From the NCBI RefSeq assembly GCF_014172405.1, contig NZ_WNXC01000006.1:288420-352419 (forward strand): DNA of 64,000 nt. The letters are read 5' to 3'. The notes below the pieces were generated by a model. That model worked only from the letters and a program-made list of their open reading frames with translations. It was not told the origin of the DNA and did no database searches. Shown here piece after piece: positions 43,736-55,500 of the stretch (positions are counted from its first letter, which is position 1; every line of letters starts with the position of its first letter). This DNA is from Pedobacter gandavensis (lineage in GTDB: Bacteria > Bacteroidota > Bacteroidia > Sphingobacteriales > Sphingobacteriaceae). The translations under genes and the position numbers were made by a program.

Positions 43736-44465
43736 GCACATCACGGAATTGCCATTGCAATGCTTGGTCGTGGACGACGAGCCCATTGCCCGCACGGGAA
43801 TCATAGATTTTATAGATCAGGTAGATTTCCTGCAACTTGCAGGTTCTTGCGGAACGGCCATGGAAGCTTCTGATTTCATTCATAAAAACCAGGTAGACCT
43901 GTTATTTCTGGATATCAATATGCCTTATTTATCAGGCTTAGAGTTGTTAGAATCCATGGAAAATCCACCTCTAACCATATTTACAACAGCCTATTCCGAG
44001 CATGCCCTGGAAGGGTATCGCTTACAAATTGTAGATTACCTACTCAAGCCCATCACCTTTCAGCGATTCCATCAGGCCGCTACTAAAGCCAGGCAAATGC
44101 ATCAATTCCAGCACCAACAAAAGCAGCCACAAGCCATGGATCCATATTTATTTGTACGTCAGAAAGATAGTTTCAAAAAGATCCAATGGGCGGATATTTT
44201 GTATGTGGAGGGAATGCAGAATTATGCAAGACTAAAATTTAAAGATCAGGAGCTGATCATTCATCAAACTTTAGTCTCTTTAGAAGAGATATTGCCCAGT
44301 GATCATTTTTTCAGGATCCATAAATCTTATCTGGTCAATATCTCTAAAATTGATGTAGTGTCGGGAGGAAGAATTTTCATTGGCGACCATGAGCTACCAA
44401 TTTCCCGACACCGGAGGGAGGATTTATTAAAAGAGGTCGTTTACAATAAACTCATCAGCCGTTAA
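43722..44465 (+). CDS. LytTR-family response regulator
   Basis: 247 residues. The receiver domain (about 12-130) has Asp18/Asp19 and phospho-acceptor Asp64 (LFLDINMP). The LytTR DNA-binding domain (about 145-245) includes VEGMQNYARLKF and the FFRIHKSYLVN motif. It is translationally coupled to the kinase gene (14-base overlap), and its stop codon overlaps the stop of the convergent DUF6268-like gene by 4 bases. Confidence 0.94.
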   Translation: MSVTKHITELPLQCLVVDDEPIARTGIIDFIDQVDFLQLAGSCGTAMEASDFIHKNQVDLLFLDINMPYLSGLELLESMENPPLTIFTTAYSEHALEGYRLQIVDYLLKPITFQRFHQAATKARQMHQFQHQQKQPQAMDPYLFVRQKDSFKKIQWADILYVEGMQNYARLKFKDQELIIHQTLVSLEEILPSDHFFRIHKSYLVNISKIDVVSGGRIFIGDHELPISRHRREDLLKEVVYNKLISR

Positions 44466-45376
44466 CGTTTTCCAAAATTCCATTTGAGGCCAATAGCTCC
44501 ATAAGCTGTGGTCTCAAAATGTGGTGGATTTTCGTCCTGCTTCTCCTTGAAAAAATCTTTTAATTTCCTACTGGTAAAGTCCATAGAACGGTACAAGGAG
44601 GCCCCTGCCGTAAGTTGTAAACTCAATGATTTGTTTAATTTGAATTCTGGTTGGAATCCGGAAATCACTTGCAGGTAAGATAAAAATGCTTTGTCTTTTC
44701 GACCTACATCTGCAGTCATAGAACTCACTTCTGCCACCGCTTTCAGTTTAATCCCTTCATTGGCTTTAAAGGCCAGCTCTACCTTCTCCGGGAAGTTGAT
44801 CATCACCTGGAATTTACCATTGGTTTTCCAGTTTAGGAAGATGGCAGGAAGCACCATGGGCACTCCAAAAGTATTGGATACTACCGGCCCTACACCCAAT
44901 GCCAGATTGGGATTAAACTGCTTGATAAAAATCACGCCACCCATGATCAGAATATCCTGGGAAGAGATCCCTTTCGTATCCGTATAAACGCCGGCCGATG
45001 CCATAAACAACATGTTCCAGCTTTTGCTCAATGGACGAAGGTGCATCAGGCCAACACTTGCATTCAGCAACTCATCCGGAAACAACTGCACTTCATAATT
45101 CTGGTTTTTAATCTTCGCATAGGAGCCTCCAAGCGTGACTGCCCAAACTTTGGGTCTTCCCAGGGAATCTACTTTTACCGATAAAGGAATGCCAATAGCT
45201 CCTTCCAATCTCCTCATGTCGCTTTTCTGCTCCGTTTTCTCTGCACCATCTTTAGGTATATACCTGGACATAGGAATGTATTCTGCTTTCAACCTTAGTC
45301 CTGACATTTCCTGGGCTTGGCTTTCCATACTGATCAATAGCATAAATAGTAAAAGTCCGTAATTAAAAAATCTCAT
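44462..45376 (-). CDS. Exported DUF6268-like beta-rich protein
   Basis: About 304 residues from ATG 45376 (MRFFNYGLLL); an in-frame ATG six codons upstream is possible. A signal peptide ends near SQAQ. The rest consists of alternating beta strands that suggest an outer-membrane barrel, with aromatic/Gly-rich turns (AIGLKWNFGKR at the end). It matches my recollection of DUF6268. No function is known. Convergent with the LytTR regulator and apparently transcribed alone. Confidence 0.78.
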   Translation of the reverse strand: MRFFNYGLLLFMLLISMESQAQEMSGLRLKAEYIPMSRYIPKDGAEKTEQKSDMRRLEGAIGIPLSVKVDSLGRPKVWAVTLGGSYAKIKNQNYEVQLFPDELLNASVGLMHLRPLSKSWNMLFMASAGVYTDTKGISSQDILIMGGVIFIKQFNPNLALGVGPVVSNTFGVPMVLPAIFLNWKTNGKFQVMINFPEKVELAFKANEGIKLKAVAEVSSMTADVGRKDKAFLSYLQVISGFQPEFKLNKSLSLQLTAGASLYRSMDFTSRKLKDFFKEKQDENPPHFETTAYGAIGLKWNFGKR

Positions 45377-45543
45377 CATGTTTTTCTGTATCAATGATTA
45401 ATAATATTATTCGGCGAAGAACGTCAGGATTCCAGCGATGCAGAAATATTATTGACCAGTGGCTATTCCATGTTGACGAGCGGTTTTACTTTCTATTATT
45501 AAATAAGATTATCATAATTTTAACTCGAGTTTCATTTTTTTAA

Positions 45544-45551
45544 TACATTTG
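45544..45551 (+). promoter_or_regulatory. Promoter -7 element before the PAS/HisKA gene
   Basis: TACATTTG matches TAnnTTTG exactly, about 46 bases upstream of the TTG start at 45598. Confidence 0.55.
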
Positions 45552-45597
45552 CAGCTGAGTGGGTTATCCTAATTTATTCTAAAGCAACATCAGCAGT

Positions 45598-46398
45598 TTG
45601 AAGACAAGAAACTATAGAATTCCTATCATTTATATCGTAGTTGGTGTTTTATGGATCACGTCTAGCGACTACCTCCTGGCTTCCTTGACTTCAAATTTTA
45701 GCCCGCGGGTAAGCAACTTTACAGCTTCCCTAAAGGGAATCGTTTACATTATGGCCACCGGATTTCTGTTACATTACCTGATCAAGAAGGAAAGAGTCAG
45801 AATTGCGGAAGCGGATAAAAAAAGGATGGCGGAGATCGTCGATAAGATGAATAATCTGATCATCATGTCTGACCCTTCCGGAAATATTACCTGGGTAAAC
45901 CGTGCCTTTGTGAACATTACCGGATATACCATGCAGGAAGCTTTGGGAAAAACTCATGCTGACCTTTTGTATGGTCCAAAAACTGACCTGGAAATCGTAA
46001 ATAAATTGACAACAGCCCTTGAAAATAAAGAGTTCTTTAGTGGACAGCTGATCAATTATGCGAAAGGAGGAAAAGCGTATTGGTCGCAATTTAATATTTC
46101 CCCGATGTTCAATGTTGAGGGCGGACTGGAAGGCTTCCTTTCCGTAGAGAATAACATCGACGACAGTAAGCATCGGGAAGACCTGATTGTTCAGCAGCAT
46201 CGGAAATTGAAGGCTGTTTCCTGGTTTAATTCCCATGAAATACGAAAGCCAGTGGCCTCTATTCTCGCCTTATCTGAATTGCTAATGGAAGAAAAGAATG
46301 CAATGGAACAACAGGAATTGATAAAATACCTTAGACAAAGCGCTATCAACCTGGACCTTATCATTCATCAGATCAATGAGGCGGCCGCAGTAAAATAA
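45598..46398 (+). CDS. Membrane PAS-HisKA protein lacking an ATPase domain
   Basis: 266 residues from a TTG start (no ATG fits the N-terminal membrane helix). Two membrane helices lie at about 9-30 and 43-62, a PAS domain at about 80-195 (NNLIIMSDPSGNITWVN), and a HisKA-like dimerisation helix pair at about 200-262 with the H-box SHEIRKPVASIL. The ORF stops right after it, so the HATPase_c domain of a histidine kinase is absent and none follows. It may be phosphorylated by another kinase or act as a sensor/phosphotransfer protein (inference). Confidence 0.85.
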   Translation: MKTRNYRIPIIYIVVGVLWITSSDYLLASLTSNFSPRVSNFTASLKGIVYIMATGFLLHYLIKKERVRIAEADKKRMAEIVDKMNNLIIMSDPSGNITWVNRAFVNITGYTMQEALGKTHADLLYGPKTDLEIVNKLTTALENKEFFSGQLINYAKGGKAYWSQFNISPMFNVEGGLEGFLSVENNIDDSKHREDLIVQQHRKLKAVSWFNSHEIRKPVASILALSELLMEEKNAMEQQELIKYLRQSAINLDLIIHQINEAAAVK

Positions 46399-46404
46399 AT
46401 TATG

Positions 46405-46412
46405 TACCTTTG
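46405..46412 (+). promoter_or_regulatory. Promoter -7 element of the GNAT gene
   Basis: TACCTTTG matches TAnnTTTG exactly, 31 bases before the ATG at 46444, so the acetyltransferase probably has its own start site. Confidence 0.6.
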
Positions 46413-46443
46413 ATCCCAGCATCAAACCAACAATTTCCTTAAA

Positions 46444-46926
46444 ATGATCCGGCAGTTTAAACCATCAGATCTTAACCCGATGAGGGAGATCTACAATCAC
46501 TATGTGGAAAATACGCTACTTACTTTTGACGAAGTAGCCTTGACTGCGCAAGAATTTGCGGATAAATTAGCGCCTGTTCTTTCCAAATTCCCATGCCTTG
46601 TGTATGAGAAAGAAGGAAAAGTCCTGGGCTTCACTTACGCTACGGCATGGAAAGAAAACCCTGCTTATCGCTTTACTGTGAGTAGTGCGATTTACTTAGA
46701 TCCGGAAGCCATTGATAAAGGAACAGGTACCGCTCTCTACAAGAAATTGATTGAGGAACTGCGCGAGTTAAAAATTCATTCTATTGTAGCCGGTATCCTG
46801 ATGCCCAATGAAAAAAGCACGAGAATGCATGAACGCCTTGGCTTCAGTAAGGTGGCACACTTAAGCCAAATTGGCTACAAATTCAATAAATGGATAGATG
46901 TCAGCTATTGGCAAATGACCTTATAA
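46444..46926 (+). CDS. GNAT acetyltransferase, phosphinothricin acetyltransferase-like
   Basis: 160 residues; transfers an acetyl group from acetyl-CoA to an amine. The PAT/MnaT subfamily pattern is visible: an N-terminal IYNHYVENT, the acetyl-CoA loop around IDKGTGTALYKKL and MPNEKSTRMHERLGF. Related enzymes acetylate phosphinothricin or methionine sulfone/sulfoximine; the substrate here is unknown. It ends in a perfect 14-bp terminator-like hairpin shared with the convergent XRE gene. Confidence 0.92.
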   Translation: MIRQFKPSDLNPMREIYNHYVENTLLTFDEVALTAQEFADKLAPVLSKFPCLVYEKEGKVLGFTYATAWKENPAYRFTVSSAIYLDPEAIDKGTGTALYKKLIEELRELKIHSIVAGILMPNEKSTRMHERLGFSKVAHLSQIGYKFNKWIDVSYWQMTL

Positions 46927-46934
46927 AATAGCCA

Positions 46935-46978
46935 AGTTCATTTTAGCAGATCAATTTTATCATTTGCTAAAATGAACT
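46935..46978. terminator. Hairpin between convergent GNAT and XRE genes
   Basis: Perfect 14-bp arms AGTTCATTTTAGCA (46935-46948) and TGCTAAAATGAACT (46965-46978) around a 16-base AT-rich loop. Placed between two convergent stops, it probably ends both transcripts, although no T-run follows. Confidence 0.7.
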
Positions 46979-46981
46979 GAA

Positions 46982-47203
46982 CTAAATCTTTTCTGAACGA
47001 TCAGATTTTTCCTCCGGCAGGATGTCCTGAATAGAAATCCCCAAAATTTCAGCCACTTCATAAAGTCGCTTTACGGTCAGCATGGTATGCCCTCTTTCTA
47101 ACTTAGAGTAAGAATTTTGAGAAATATTAAGCATTTCTGCCATGTACTCCTGCGTATAGCCTTTCATAACTCTTTGAATTCTTAGGGCGTTTCCGAGTTT
47201 CAT
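46982..47203 (-). CDS. Small XRE-family helix-turn-helix regulator
   Basis: 73 residues, essentially one HTH_3 domain (about 6-62) with TQEYMAEMLNISQNSYSKLERG as the helix-turn-helix, then a charged tail. It is not next to a toxin gene. A 9-bp perfect inverted repeat (47214-47244) lies just upstream of its ATG, suggesting autoregulation. Whether it also controls the large operon ending next to it is unknown. Confidence 0.9.
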   Translation of the reverse strand: MKLGNALRIQRVMKGYTQEYMAEMLNISQNSYSKLERGHTMLTVKRLYEVAEILGISIQDILPEEKSDRSEKI

Positions 47204-47213
47204 ATTTTTTGAT

Positions 47214-47244
47214 CTTTACTAAATTTAATAAGGAATTAGTAAAG
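47214..47244. promoter_or_regulatory. Candidate operator of the XRE regulator
   Basis: CTTTACTAA (47214-47222) and TTAGTAAAG (47236-47244) are perfect inverted 9-mers, centres 22 bases apart (about two helical turns), starting 11 bases upstream of the XRE ATG. Fits binding by a dimeric HTH protein. Confidence 0.6.
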
Positions 47245-47421
47245 TCCATCTTCCAAAATCACTATAACAGACAATAACCCTAAAAACACGTAATTTTCTT
47301 ATTAAATAAAGTATTAACCGCAACAAAAAAAGGTAAATCACGCAAGGGCTTCATAAATGACTCCATAGAATATCATGCGCTTAAAGTAGTATTACTTCTA
47401 ATTATCTTTCTTCATTTTAAT

Positions 47422-50400
47422 CTAATTTTTTAAACAGCGGATTGGCAAACCTGAAGGTTTAGTACCAGCGGATAAGACTTGCGCCGAACCAGCGGCAGCC
47501 GACATATAAAGCCCTATTGCTGTATTTGCAGTATTTTGTGTACTACTCCAGTAAAAGGCCGAAACGCCGCGTCCACCAGAGTTACCATTTGCATCGGCTA
47601 AAAAGCCGGCTTGATTTAATTTCAATTGTAAGAACCTAGGAGCTACTATGCTCCACTCCGTTGCGGTGGGCATACGCCATACTACGCCAAGCATCATGGT
47701 GCAAGGATCATTGGCTGGCAACCAATCGCTGTTTTCAGCATTTACAGATACCCATTGGCTTGCGGGTGTTCTCAGACCGGCAGTATGCTGAAAAGCCTGG
47801 GACCGGTTAAATGCCCAATACCAACCAACATTCGTTTCTGTTACATCTGTTAATCCGGTTGCTTGCTGATCCGCACCCAGATTTTGACTTAACCAACATT
47901 TAGCAGATCCGTCAAGGTCTTCCCAGGTTTTATAAGTCACCGTTTTACTAACCGGGGCTCCATTTACCCCTGCCTGATGGCTAATGGTGATTGGAACACA
48001 GCCCAGGTTAATTTTAGTATCTACCTCACTATAGGCTGTTCCTTTAGCATTAGTGGCATATGCACGTAAGTAATAATCCTGGTCTTTTAGCCATCCGGAA
48101 ATCGTGTTATTGAATGGGCCGATGCCATTTCCATTGCTAACTAGATGGTCGTTCATCGTTGGTTTTCCAGTTGTATTCCAAACAAAACCACGGTCTGTAA
48201 TTTGGAGCGTTCCATCCGATAATGCAATTGCTTTTACCTCCACAGAACTTGTGCTCAGACTAGAAAAAGACACCTTATTAACGCTGGGTATGGATTCTAT
48301 AATTTGATCTCTCAAGCACCGAACTGGCAGTGCCGAAGGCTTAGTTCCACTACCTATAGTTTCTGTTTTATTATTTTCCAGGGCCAGATACCAAGCGGTA
48401 CTATTCGCAGTTTTATTTTGGGTACTACTCCAGTAAAAACCGGAAACCCCACGTCCGCCAGATGTTCCGTTTAAGTCTGCCAAAAACCCGGTCTTATGTA
48501 ATTTTAAACTAGAATTATAAGCATCTGCATCGGTCTTCCAGTTCTGAGTTCCAGAAGTCGTATTTGCCCATTCCGTTTGGGTAGGCATCCGCCAACCGGC
48601 ACCAAGCAATAAGCTACAAGGATCATTTCCTACAGTCCAGTCGCTGTTTTCTGTATTTATAGCATTCCATGTGCTCGCCGGCGTTCGTCCGCCATTATAT
48701 TCAAAGCCCTGTGATCGGTTAAACTGCCAGTACCAACCAAAAGCGGCTTCTGTTCCATCCGTTAAGCCAGTGGCCTGTTTTGTAGCGCCAAGATTCTGGC
48801 CGATCCAGCATTTTGCGGTTCCCGAAGCGTCGCTGTTGACAATTGGGTAAATAATGGTTTTACTTGTTGGTGCACCGTTTATCCCTGCCTCATGAAATGC
48901 GGTAAATGTAGTTGGACAAATTTCAAAACTGGTCACTTCCGGACTATAAGCCGTACCTAAATCATTGGTCGCAAAAGCGCGTACATAATACGTAGTTCCT
49001 TCCTTCAATCCAGTTAAACTAGCCGTCATATCATAGCTGGCATCATTTACAGCAATCACTTGATCTTTCAAATCCGGGTTACCTGTACTGTTCCAAACAA
49101 AACCTTTTGCTTTTAAAGGCATCCCACCATCATTCATGATCACGCCTTTACTCTGCGCATTACCTTGAAGTACCATTGCTGCCGGAATCACCACCTTACT
49201 TACCGTTGGCACTGAGTTTACTACTGCTCCTCTAAGGCACCTTACTGACCAGGCATAAATTTTATCGAAATAGGCAACATCACTCACAGTGCCGGCAAAG
49301 TAAATGTTCCCTCCCAATGAAGGCGTACTTTGTGTAGTGGCCCAGAAATAGCCCTCTGTTCCACGACGATTAATTCCCCCGTTCTGATAATGCAAGAAGC
49401 CCGCTGCGTGTAATTTCAAATCAGAATTATAAGCATCATAAACGTTTTTCCAATTGGTTTTTATTTTGGCATTCGTCCATTCAGTCATGGTTGGCATTCT
49501 CCATCCTGAACCTAATTGCTGCACACAAGGGTCATTGGCTGAAGTCCAGTCGGCATTCTCTGTAATACTCGTATTCCATGTCGTGTTTGGCGTTCTTCCA
49601 TTCGCCGCTGATTGATACCCTTGAAGTCTATTGAACTGCCAATACCAACCTGCTGAACTTTCGGTATCGTCTGTTGCACTTATAGCAGCTCTATCAGCTC
49701 CAAGATTTTGTGTAATCCAGCATTTTCTTTCGCCAGACAAATCTGTACTTAAGGCATTATAAGTAACCGTTTTAGTGACCGGAGCACCATTGATTCCTGC
49801 AATATGTTGAATGGTAAAAGAAGGGCATAACCTGAGAACAGTATGACTGCCACTGTATACTGTACCTAATTCATTGGTTGCATAAGCACGAACAAAATAA
49901 GTGAGGTTTTCGGATAATCCGGTTAGCGTCTGCTTAAAAGCACCTACTCCCGTTCCGGAAGCCACCACTTGATCTGCCAATGTTGGCATTCCAGTCGTAT
50001 TCCAAACCAAACCTCTGGCGGTTACCGGGCTTCCGCCATCTAATGCAACTCCTGCAGTTACCTCTGCCTGGCTAGTTGCCATGGAAACAACCAATGCATT
50101 ACTTATTGTAGGGCTAGATATAATTGGGTTTTCCATTATACAACGCACCGAATTACCATAACCTTTATCCAAGGCAATCATGCCAGAACGATTTACCGTA
50201 GCATAGCGGCCATTACCAAGTGTTGCACCTGCAGCAGTGCTACTCCAGAAATAGTATTCGCTTCCAAAGCGATCTAAACTAAGGGTGGTAATCATAATTA
50301 CACCTGCGGCATGCAATTTTAATTCTGATTGGTAGGCATCCTTAAAGCCAAGCCATTTTGCCATAACATCTCCAGCATTAGTCCATTCTGTACCGGTTGG

Positions 50401-52560
50401 CAAACGCCAGCCTGAGCCTAATAGTAATCGACATGGATCGTTGACGGCTTGCCAATCTGCAGCATCTCGTTTCCCTGTTTCCCAAGTAGTAGCAGGTGTT
50501 CTTACCAGACCATCTGATTTATATCCTTGAATTCTATCGAATTGAAAATACCAGCCTGAAGATGATTCTCTGGCATCAGTAGGAGAACTTGCAGGTTGAT
50601 CTGCACCCAGATTTTGAGTAATCCAGCATCTTGACGCTCCAGAGAGGTCGCTGCTCACCACATTATAGGTCACTGTTTTTGTAACTGGAGCACCATTTAA
50701 ACCCGCAATATGCGCGACTGTAAAACTAGCTGGGCATAACCTAAATTTGGTCTCCATCGGGCTATAAGTTGTCCCTAGTTTATTGGTTGCATAGGCACGA
50801 ACAAAGTAATCGACACCTTCAGACAAACCGGATAAGGTATTCTTGAAAGAACCAACCCCTTGGCCAGAAGGAATCACATGATCTGCGAATGTTGGCATAC
50901 CTGTCGTATTCCAAACCAAGCCTCTGGCCGTTACCGGGGTACCACCATCTAAGGTAATCACTGATGTGGCGTCCGCTTGATTGGTGGTCATCGCAGAGAT
51001 CACTACATTACTTATTGAAGGGGCTTCCAAAATTGGCGCTTCCATTAGGCAGCGTACCGAGAAACCAAAACCTTTATCCAGGACAATCATGCCCGAAAGG
51101 TTTACCGTAGCATAGCGGGAATTACCAAGTGTTGCACCTGCTGCACTGCTACTCCAGAAATAGTATTCTCTTCCAAAGCGATCTAAACTTTGTGTGGTCG
51201 TTAGAATTGCACCTGCGGCATGAAGCTTCAATTCTGATTGGTAAGCTTCGTTCAAGCCAAGCCATTTTTTCGTACCCTCCCCAACATTAGACCATTCTGT
51301 ACCGGTTGGCAAACGCCAGCCTGAGCCTAATAGTAGTCGACAAGGGTCATTTACTGCTTGCCAATCCGCCGCATCTCGTTTCCCTATTTCCCAAGTAGCA
51401 GGGGTTCTTACTGCACCATCTGATTTATAACCTTGAATTTTATCGAATTGGAAATACCAGCCTGAAGAAGATTCTCTGGCATCCGTTGCAGAATTTGCAG
51501 GCTGATCGGCACCCAGATTTTGAGTAATCCAACATCTTGGCCCTCCAGAGAGGTCGCTACTCACCACGTTATAAGTGACTGTTTTTGATACTGGTGCACC
51601 ATTTACACCTGCAATATGCGCGACTGTAAAACTAGGTGGGCATAACCTAAACTTGGTCTCCACCAGGCTATAAGTTGTTCCTATTTTATTGGTTGCATAA
51701 GCACGAACAAAGTAATCGACACCTTCCGACAAACTGGATAAGGTACTTTTGAAAGAACCAACACCCTGGCCAGAAGGGATCACATGATCTGAGAAAGTTG
51801 GCATACCTGTCGTATTCCAAACCAAACCTCTGTCTGTTACCGGACTTCCACCATCTAAGGTTACACCTGCTGTGGCGTCCGTTTGATTATTGGTCATTGC
51901 AGAGATGACTACATTACTTACTGAAGGGCTTTGCTGCGTTGGCGTTTCCAGCAGACAGCGTACCGAAGCACCATAACCTTTATCAATGGCAAGCATACCT
52001 GAGATACCTACTGTAGCATATCGGCTATTCCCATAAGTTGCGCCTTCGGCACTGCTACTCCAGAAATAATGTTCTCTTCCAAAGCGATCCATCCCTCCCG
52101 AATTTATCATAATTACCCCTGCGCCATGAAGCTTCAATTCTGATTGGTAAGCATCATTCAGACCGATCCATTTTTTTGGACCGTCCCCCGTTTTGCTCCA
52201 TTCTGTGCCGGTAGGCAAACGCCAACCTGATCCTAAAAGCAGTCGACATGGGTCATTAATTGCCTGCCAATCTGCGGCATCACGTTTTCCTATTTGCCAT
52301 ACGGTAGCAGGTGTTCTTACTGCAGCCTTATTCTTATAGCCTTGCATATTATCGAACTGCCAATACCAACCGGAAGAAGATTCTCTTCCATCATTAGCGG
52401 CATTGGCTGGTTGATCGGCACCTAGATTTTGAGTAATCCAACATTTTGCGGAGCCGGAAAGGTTGCTGCTCACCACGTTATAAGTGACCGTTTTGGTTAC
52501 TGGCGCTCCATTTAACCCTGCAACGTGCATGACGGTAAAGCTAGGCGGACACACCTTAAA
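47422..52560 (-). repeat. Six tandem FISUMP-plus-linker units
   Basis: FISUMP modules begin (minus strand) near 52555, 51640, 50738, 49832, 48922 and 47998. The unit is about 905-910 bases (302-303 residues), made of a ~195-residue FISUMP module and a ~100-residue fibronectin-like linker. The first three modules are close at nucleotide level; landmarks in modules 2 and 3 are exactly 909 bases apart, and in modules 1 and 2, 906. Modules 4-6 have diverged. Confidence 0.85.
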
Positions 52561-55500
52561 AGTATTGACCTCATCGCTATAAACGGTCCCAACACTATTG
52601 ATTGCAAATGCACGGATATAATAAACCGGACCTTCTTCCAATCCTGCTACTACCCTGCTGAAAGTTCCTTTTTTAAGCTCTCCAGGGATCATTTGATCGA
52701 TTCCGACCTCCGGATTGCCAGTAGTATTCCATACCAATCCACTTGCAGAAATGACATCACCACCGTCCGAAATAATTTCTGCACTTACCTTCGCCGTAGT
52801 GCTGGTCATTTCATCAATTTGAACTTTACTGATCACTGGAAGCAACATGGCGGTTGTAAATTGTTGCTGATCTCCGTAAGCAGTGCCCTTTATATTGACG
52901 GCATAAGCACGTACATAATAAGTTGTACCGCTGGTTAATCCGTCAAATTTTATGGCAAAACCACCGGTACCAGCGTTCGTATCTTTCAATTTCGTGATCA
53001 AGGCTGTAGTTGGATCAGGGTTGGTACTCCAGCAAATTCCACGTTCCGTAACCGACATGCCACCATCGTCTGTAATGTGACCTCCGGAAACTGCAGAGCT
53101 ACTCTTGATTTCTGTAGCGCTGCTGGTCTGGATGGTTGGTAAAGTCACCGGTAAGGTGGTTGCGGAAACCTGACTACCGTAAGTTGTTCCTACCGCATTG
53201 GTCGCATAAGCACGAATATAATACGTAGTATTATCGATAAGTCCGCTAATATGTGAAGTGAATTTCCCGATTCCGACAGTGGTATTGTCGACAGTTTTAG
53301 CACTAGATTCCAAAGTCGGATTACCGGTTGTATTCCAGGTTAAGCCTCTTGCCAGGATTGGTGTCCTACCATCGTCAGTAATGTCACCACCACTAGTCGC
53401 CGTTGTGGCATTGATATTGGTAACCGCTGTGGTCACTGATAAAGTAGGAAAAGCATTGGTCAGGAAGCTGCGTTCCACGCCATAAGCAACACCGATATTG
53501 TTCTGTGCATAAGCACGAACATAGTACAAGATGTTTGGCGTTAAACCAGTCATGGTGGAGATAAATGGATCCATACCATACCAATGGTAAGAGATGTTAT
53601 CATAAATGGTTGGGTTTGTTTTTATGCTCCAAACCAATCCTTTCTGGATCACATCGGCACCGCCATCACTGGTAATTGTTCCACCACTTGTGGCAGAAAA
53701 ACCACCCAATGAGGTCACTTCTTCGGTATTTAAAACTGGTGCTGTTGGGAATAAAGTAACCTTTACCTGGTTGCCATAAGCGGTTCCCGCAGCATTCTGG
53801 GCATAGGCACGAACATAGTAAGCGATACTCATTTTTAAACCGGTAACTTCACTGTTAAAACTGCCTATTCCCTGGCCATCATTGGTTCTGTTTAACAATT
53901 CCGTATCTGGATTAAAGTTCTTGTCGGTACTCCATACAACTCCGCGGTTAGTGATTGCAGCCCCGCCATCCTTAGTGATCTGGCCACCTGTAGTTGCGCT
54001 GGTTTTAGAAGAAGGCGTAATGTAACTGGTTGTTATCGTCGGTAAAACTGCCGGGGTGGTAAAGGTCAACTCATTTCCATAAGCTGTACCCTCACTATTG
54101 CTCGCATAAGCACGTACATAATAAAGGGTAGTCGGTTCTAATTTAATCAGCGTACTTCTAAACGTACTCCCATTACCCATATCATAACTGGTTTCATTAG
54201 CTGTGCCCAGCATCGGGTTCGGCAGGGTACTCCATACCACTCCTTGGTTGATGATCGTTGCTGCCCCATCAGAAATTATGGTACCACCACCAACAGCAGT
54301 AATTCCGGCAGAAGAAACTGCAACAGGAATCGTGGTCAATGTTGGGCGAATCGGTGTAATAAAGCTCAGTTCATTTCCATAAGCGGTACCGACACTGTTG
54401 TTTACATAAGCGCGTATATAATAAGTGGTTCCTGCTTTCAAACCGGTAATGACACTAGAGAAACCTCCTATGCCAACACCTGGTTGAACTGTTTTTTGCT
54501 GACTTATGGTATCCGGTCTGAACCCAGCCTGGGTACTCCATACCATACCTCTGGTAGTGGTTTCTGCACCACCATCATTTGAAATATTCCCTCCGGTAAT
54601 TGTCGAAAACCCGGTAGTTCCAGTTGTTGCTTTTGTACTTAGCGTAGCCAATACGGGTGGGTCAGTTTTAAAGCTCAATAGGTTACCATAACTGGTGCCC
54701 GCAGCATTTGTGGCGTAAGCCTGAACGTAATAAGTAGTATTTGCTTTTAGCTGGTTAAGGTTACTTTCAAAAGCACCATTACCGCCGCCATGATATGTTT
54801 TATTAACCGTAATCGTATCTGCATTGAACACTGGATTTAAACTCCAGACCATCCCCCGGGCAGCAATAGCTGAACCTCCGTCATTGTTAATTTCTGCCCC
54901 AGCCTTTGCAACTGTACTTCCGGTAGCGATGGCATAAGTGGTGGTCAGTACTGGTTTCTGAGGGGTAATAAAACTAACGATATTGCCATAGGTAGTACCT
55001 GCACTATTCACTATATAAGCGCGTACATAATAGACACTATGTTCTGCTAATCCGGTTAATTTGGTACTAAAGCTGCCGGTAAAATCACCTGTTTCAATGG
55101 TTTTATTCTCGGTGATGGTATCGGGATTAAAGTTCGCATCAGTGCTCCAAACAAACCCTCTTGTGGTCACTAAGGCTCCACCATTGCTTAAAATCGTACC
55201 ACCAACAGTGGCGGTACTTGCCGAAGTCAAAATCGCCGGATTGGTACTCAATGTGGCCAAAATAGCGGGCTGTGTTTTAAAGGTTTGCACTGCACCATAA
55301 GCAATACCGACACTATTGATCGCATACGCCCTTACCTGATAAGTGGTATTGCCTAAAAGGCCATTGATCGCAAGGCTGAAAACTCCGGTTCCTGCGTTGT
55401 TACTGCTATGTTGTTCATTAATGGTTGGCTGTGGCGAAGTACTCCAACAAATTCCGCTGCTGGTTACCTCAGTACCTCCATTGTTGATCATTGTTCCGCC

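Noticed and set aside
52525..52938. 137-codon plus-strand open frame inside the giant gene
   Set aside because: Antisense shadow of a repeat; its Cys-rich, low-complexity translation follows the repeat codons of the opposite strand.
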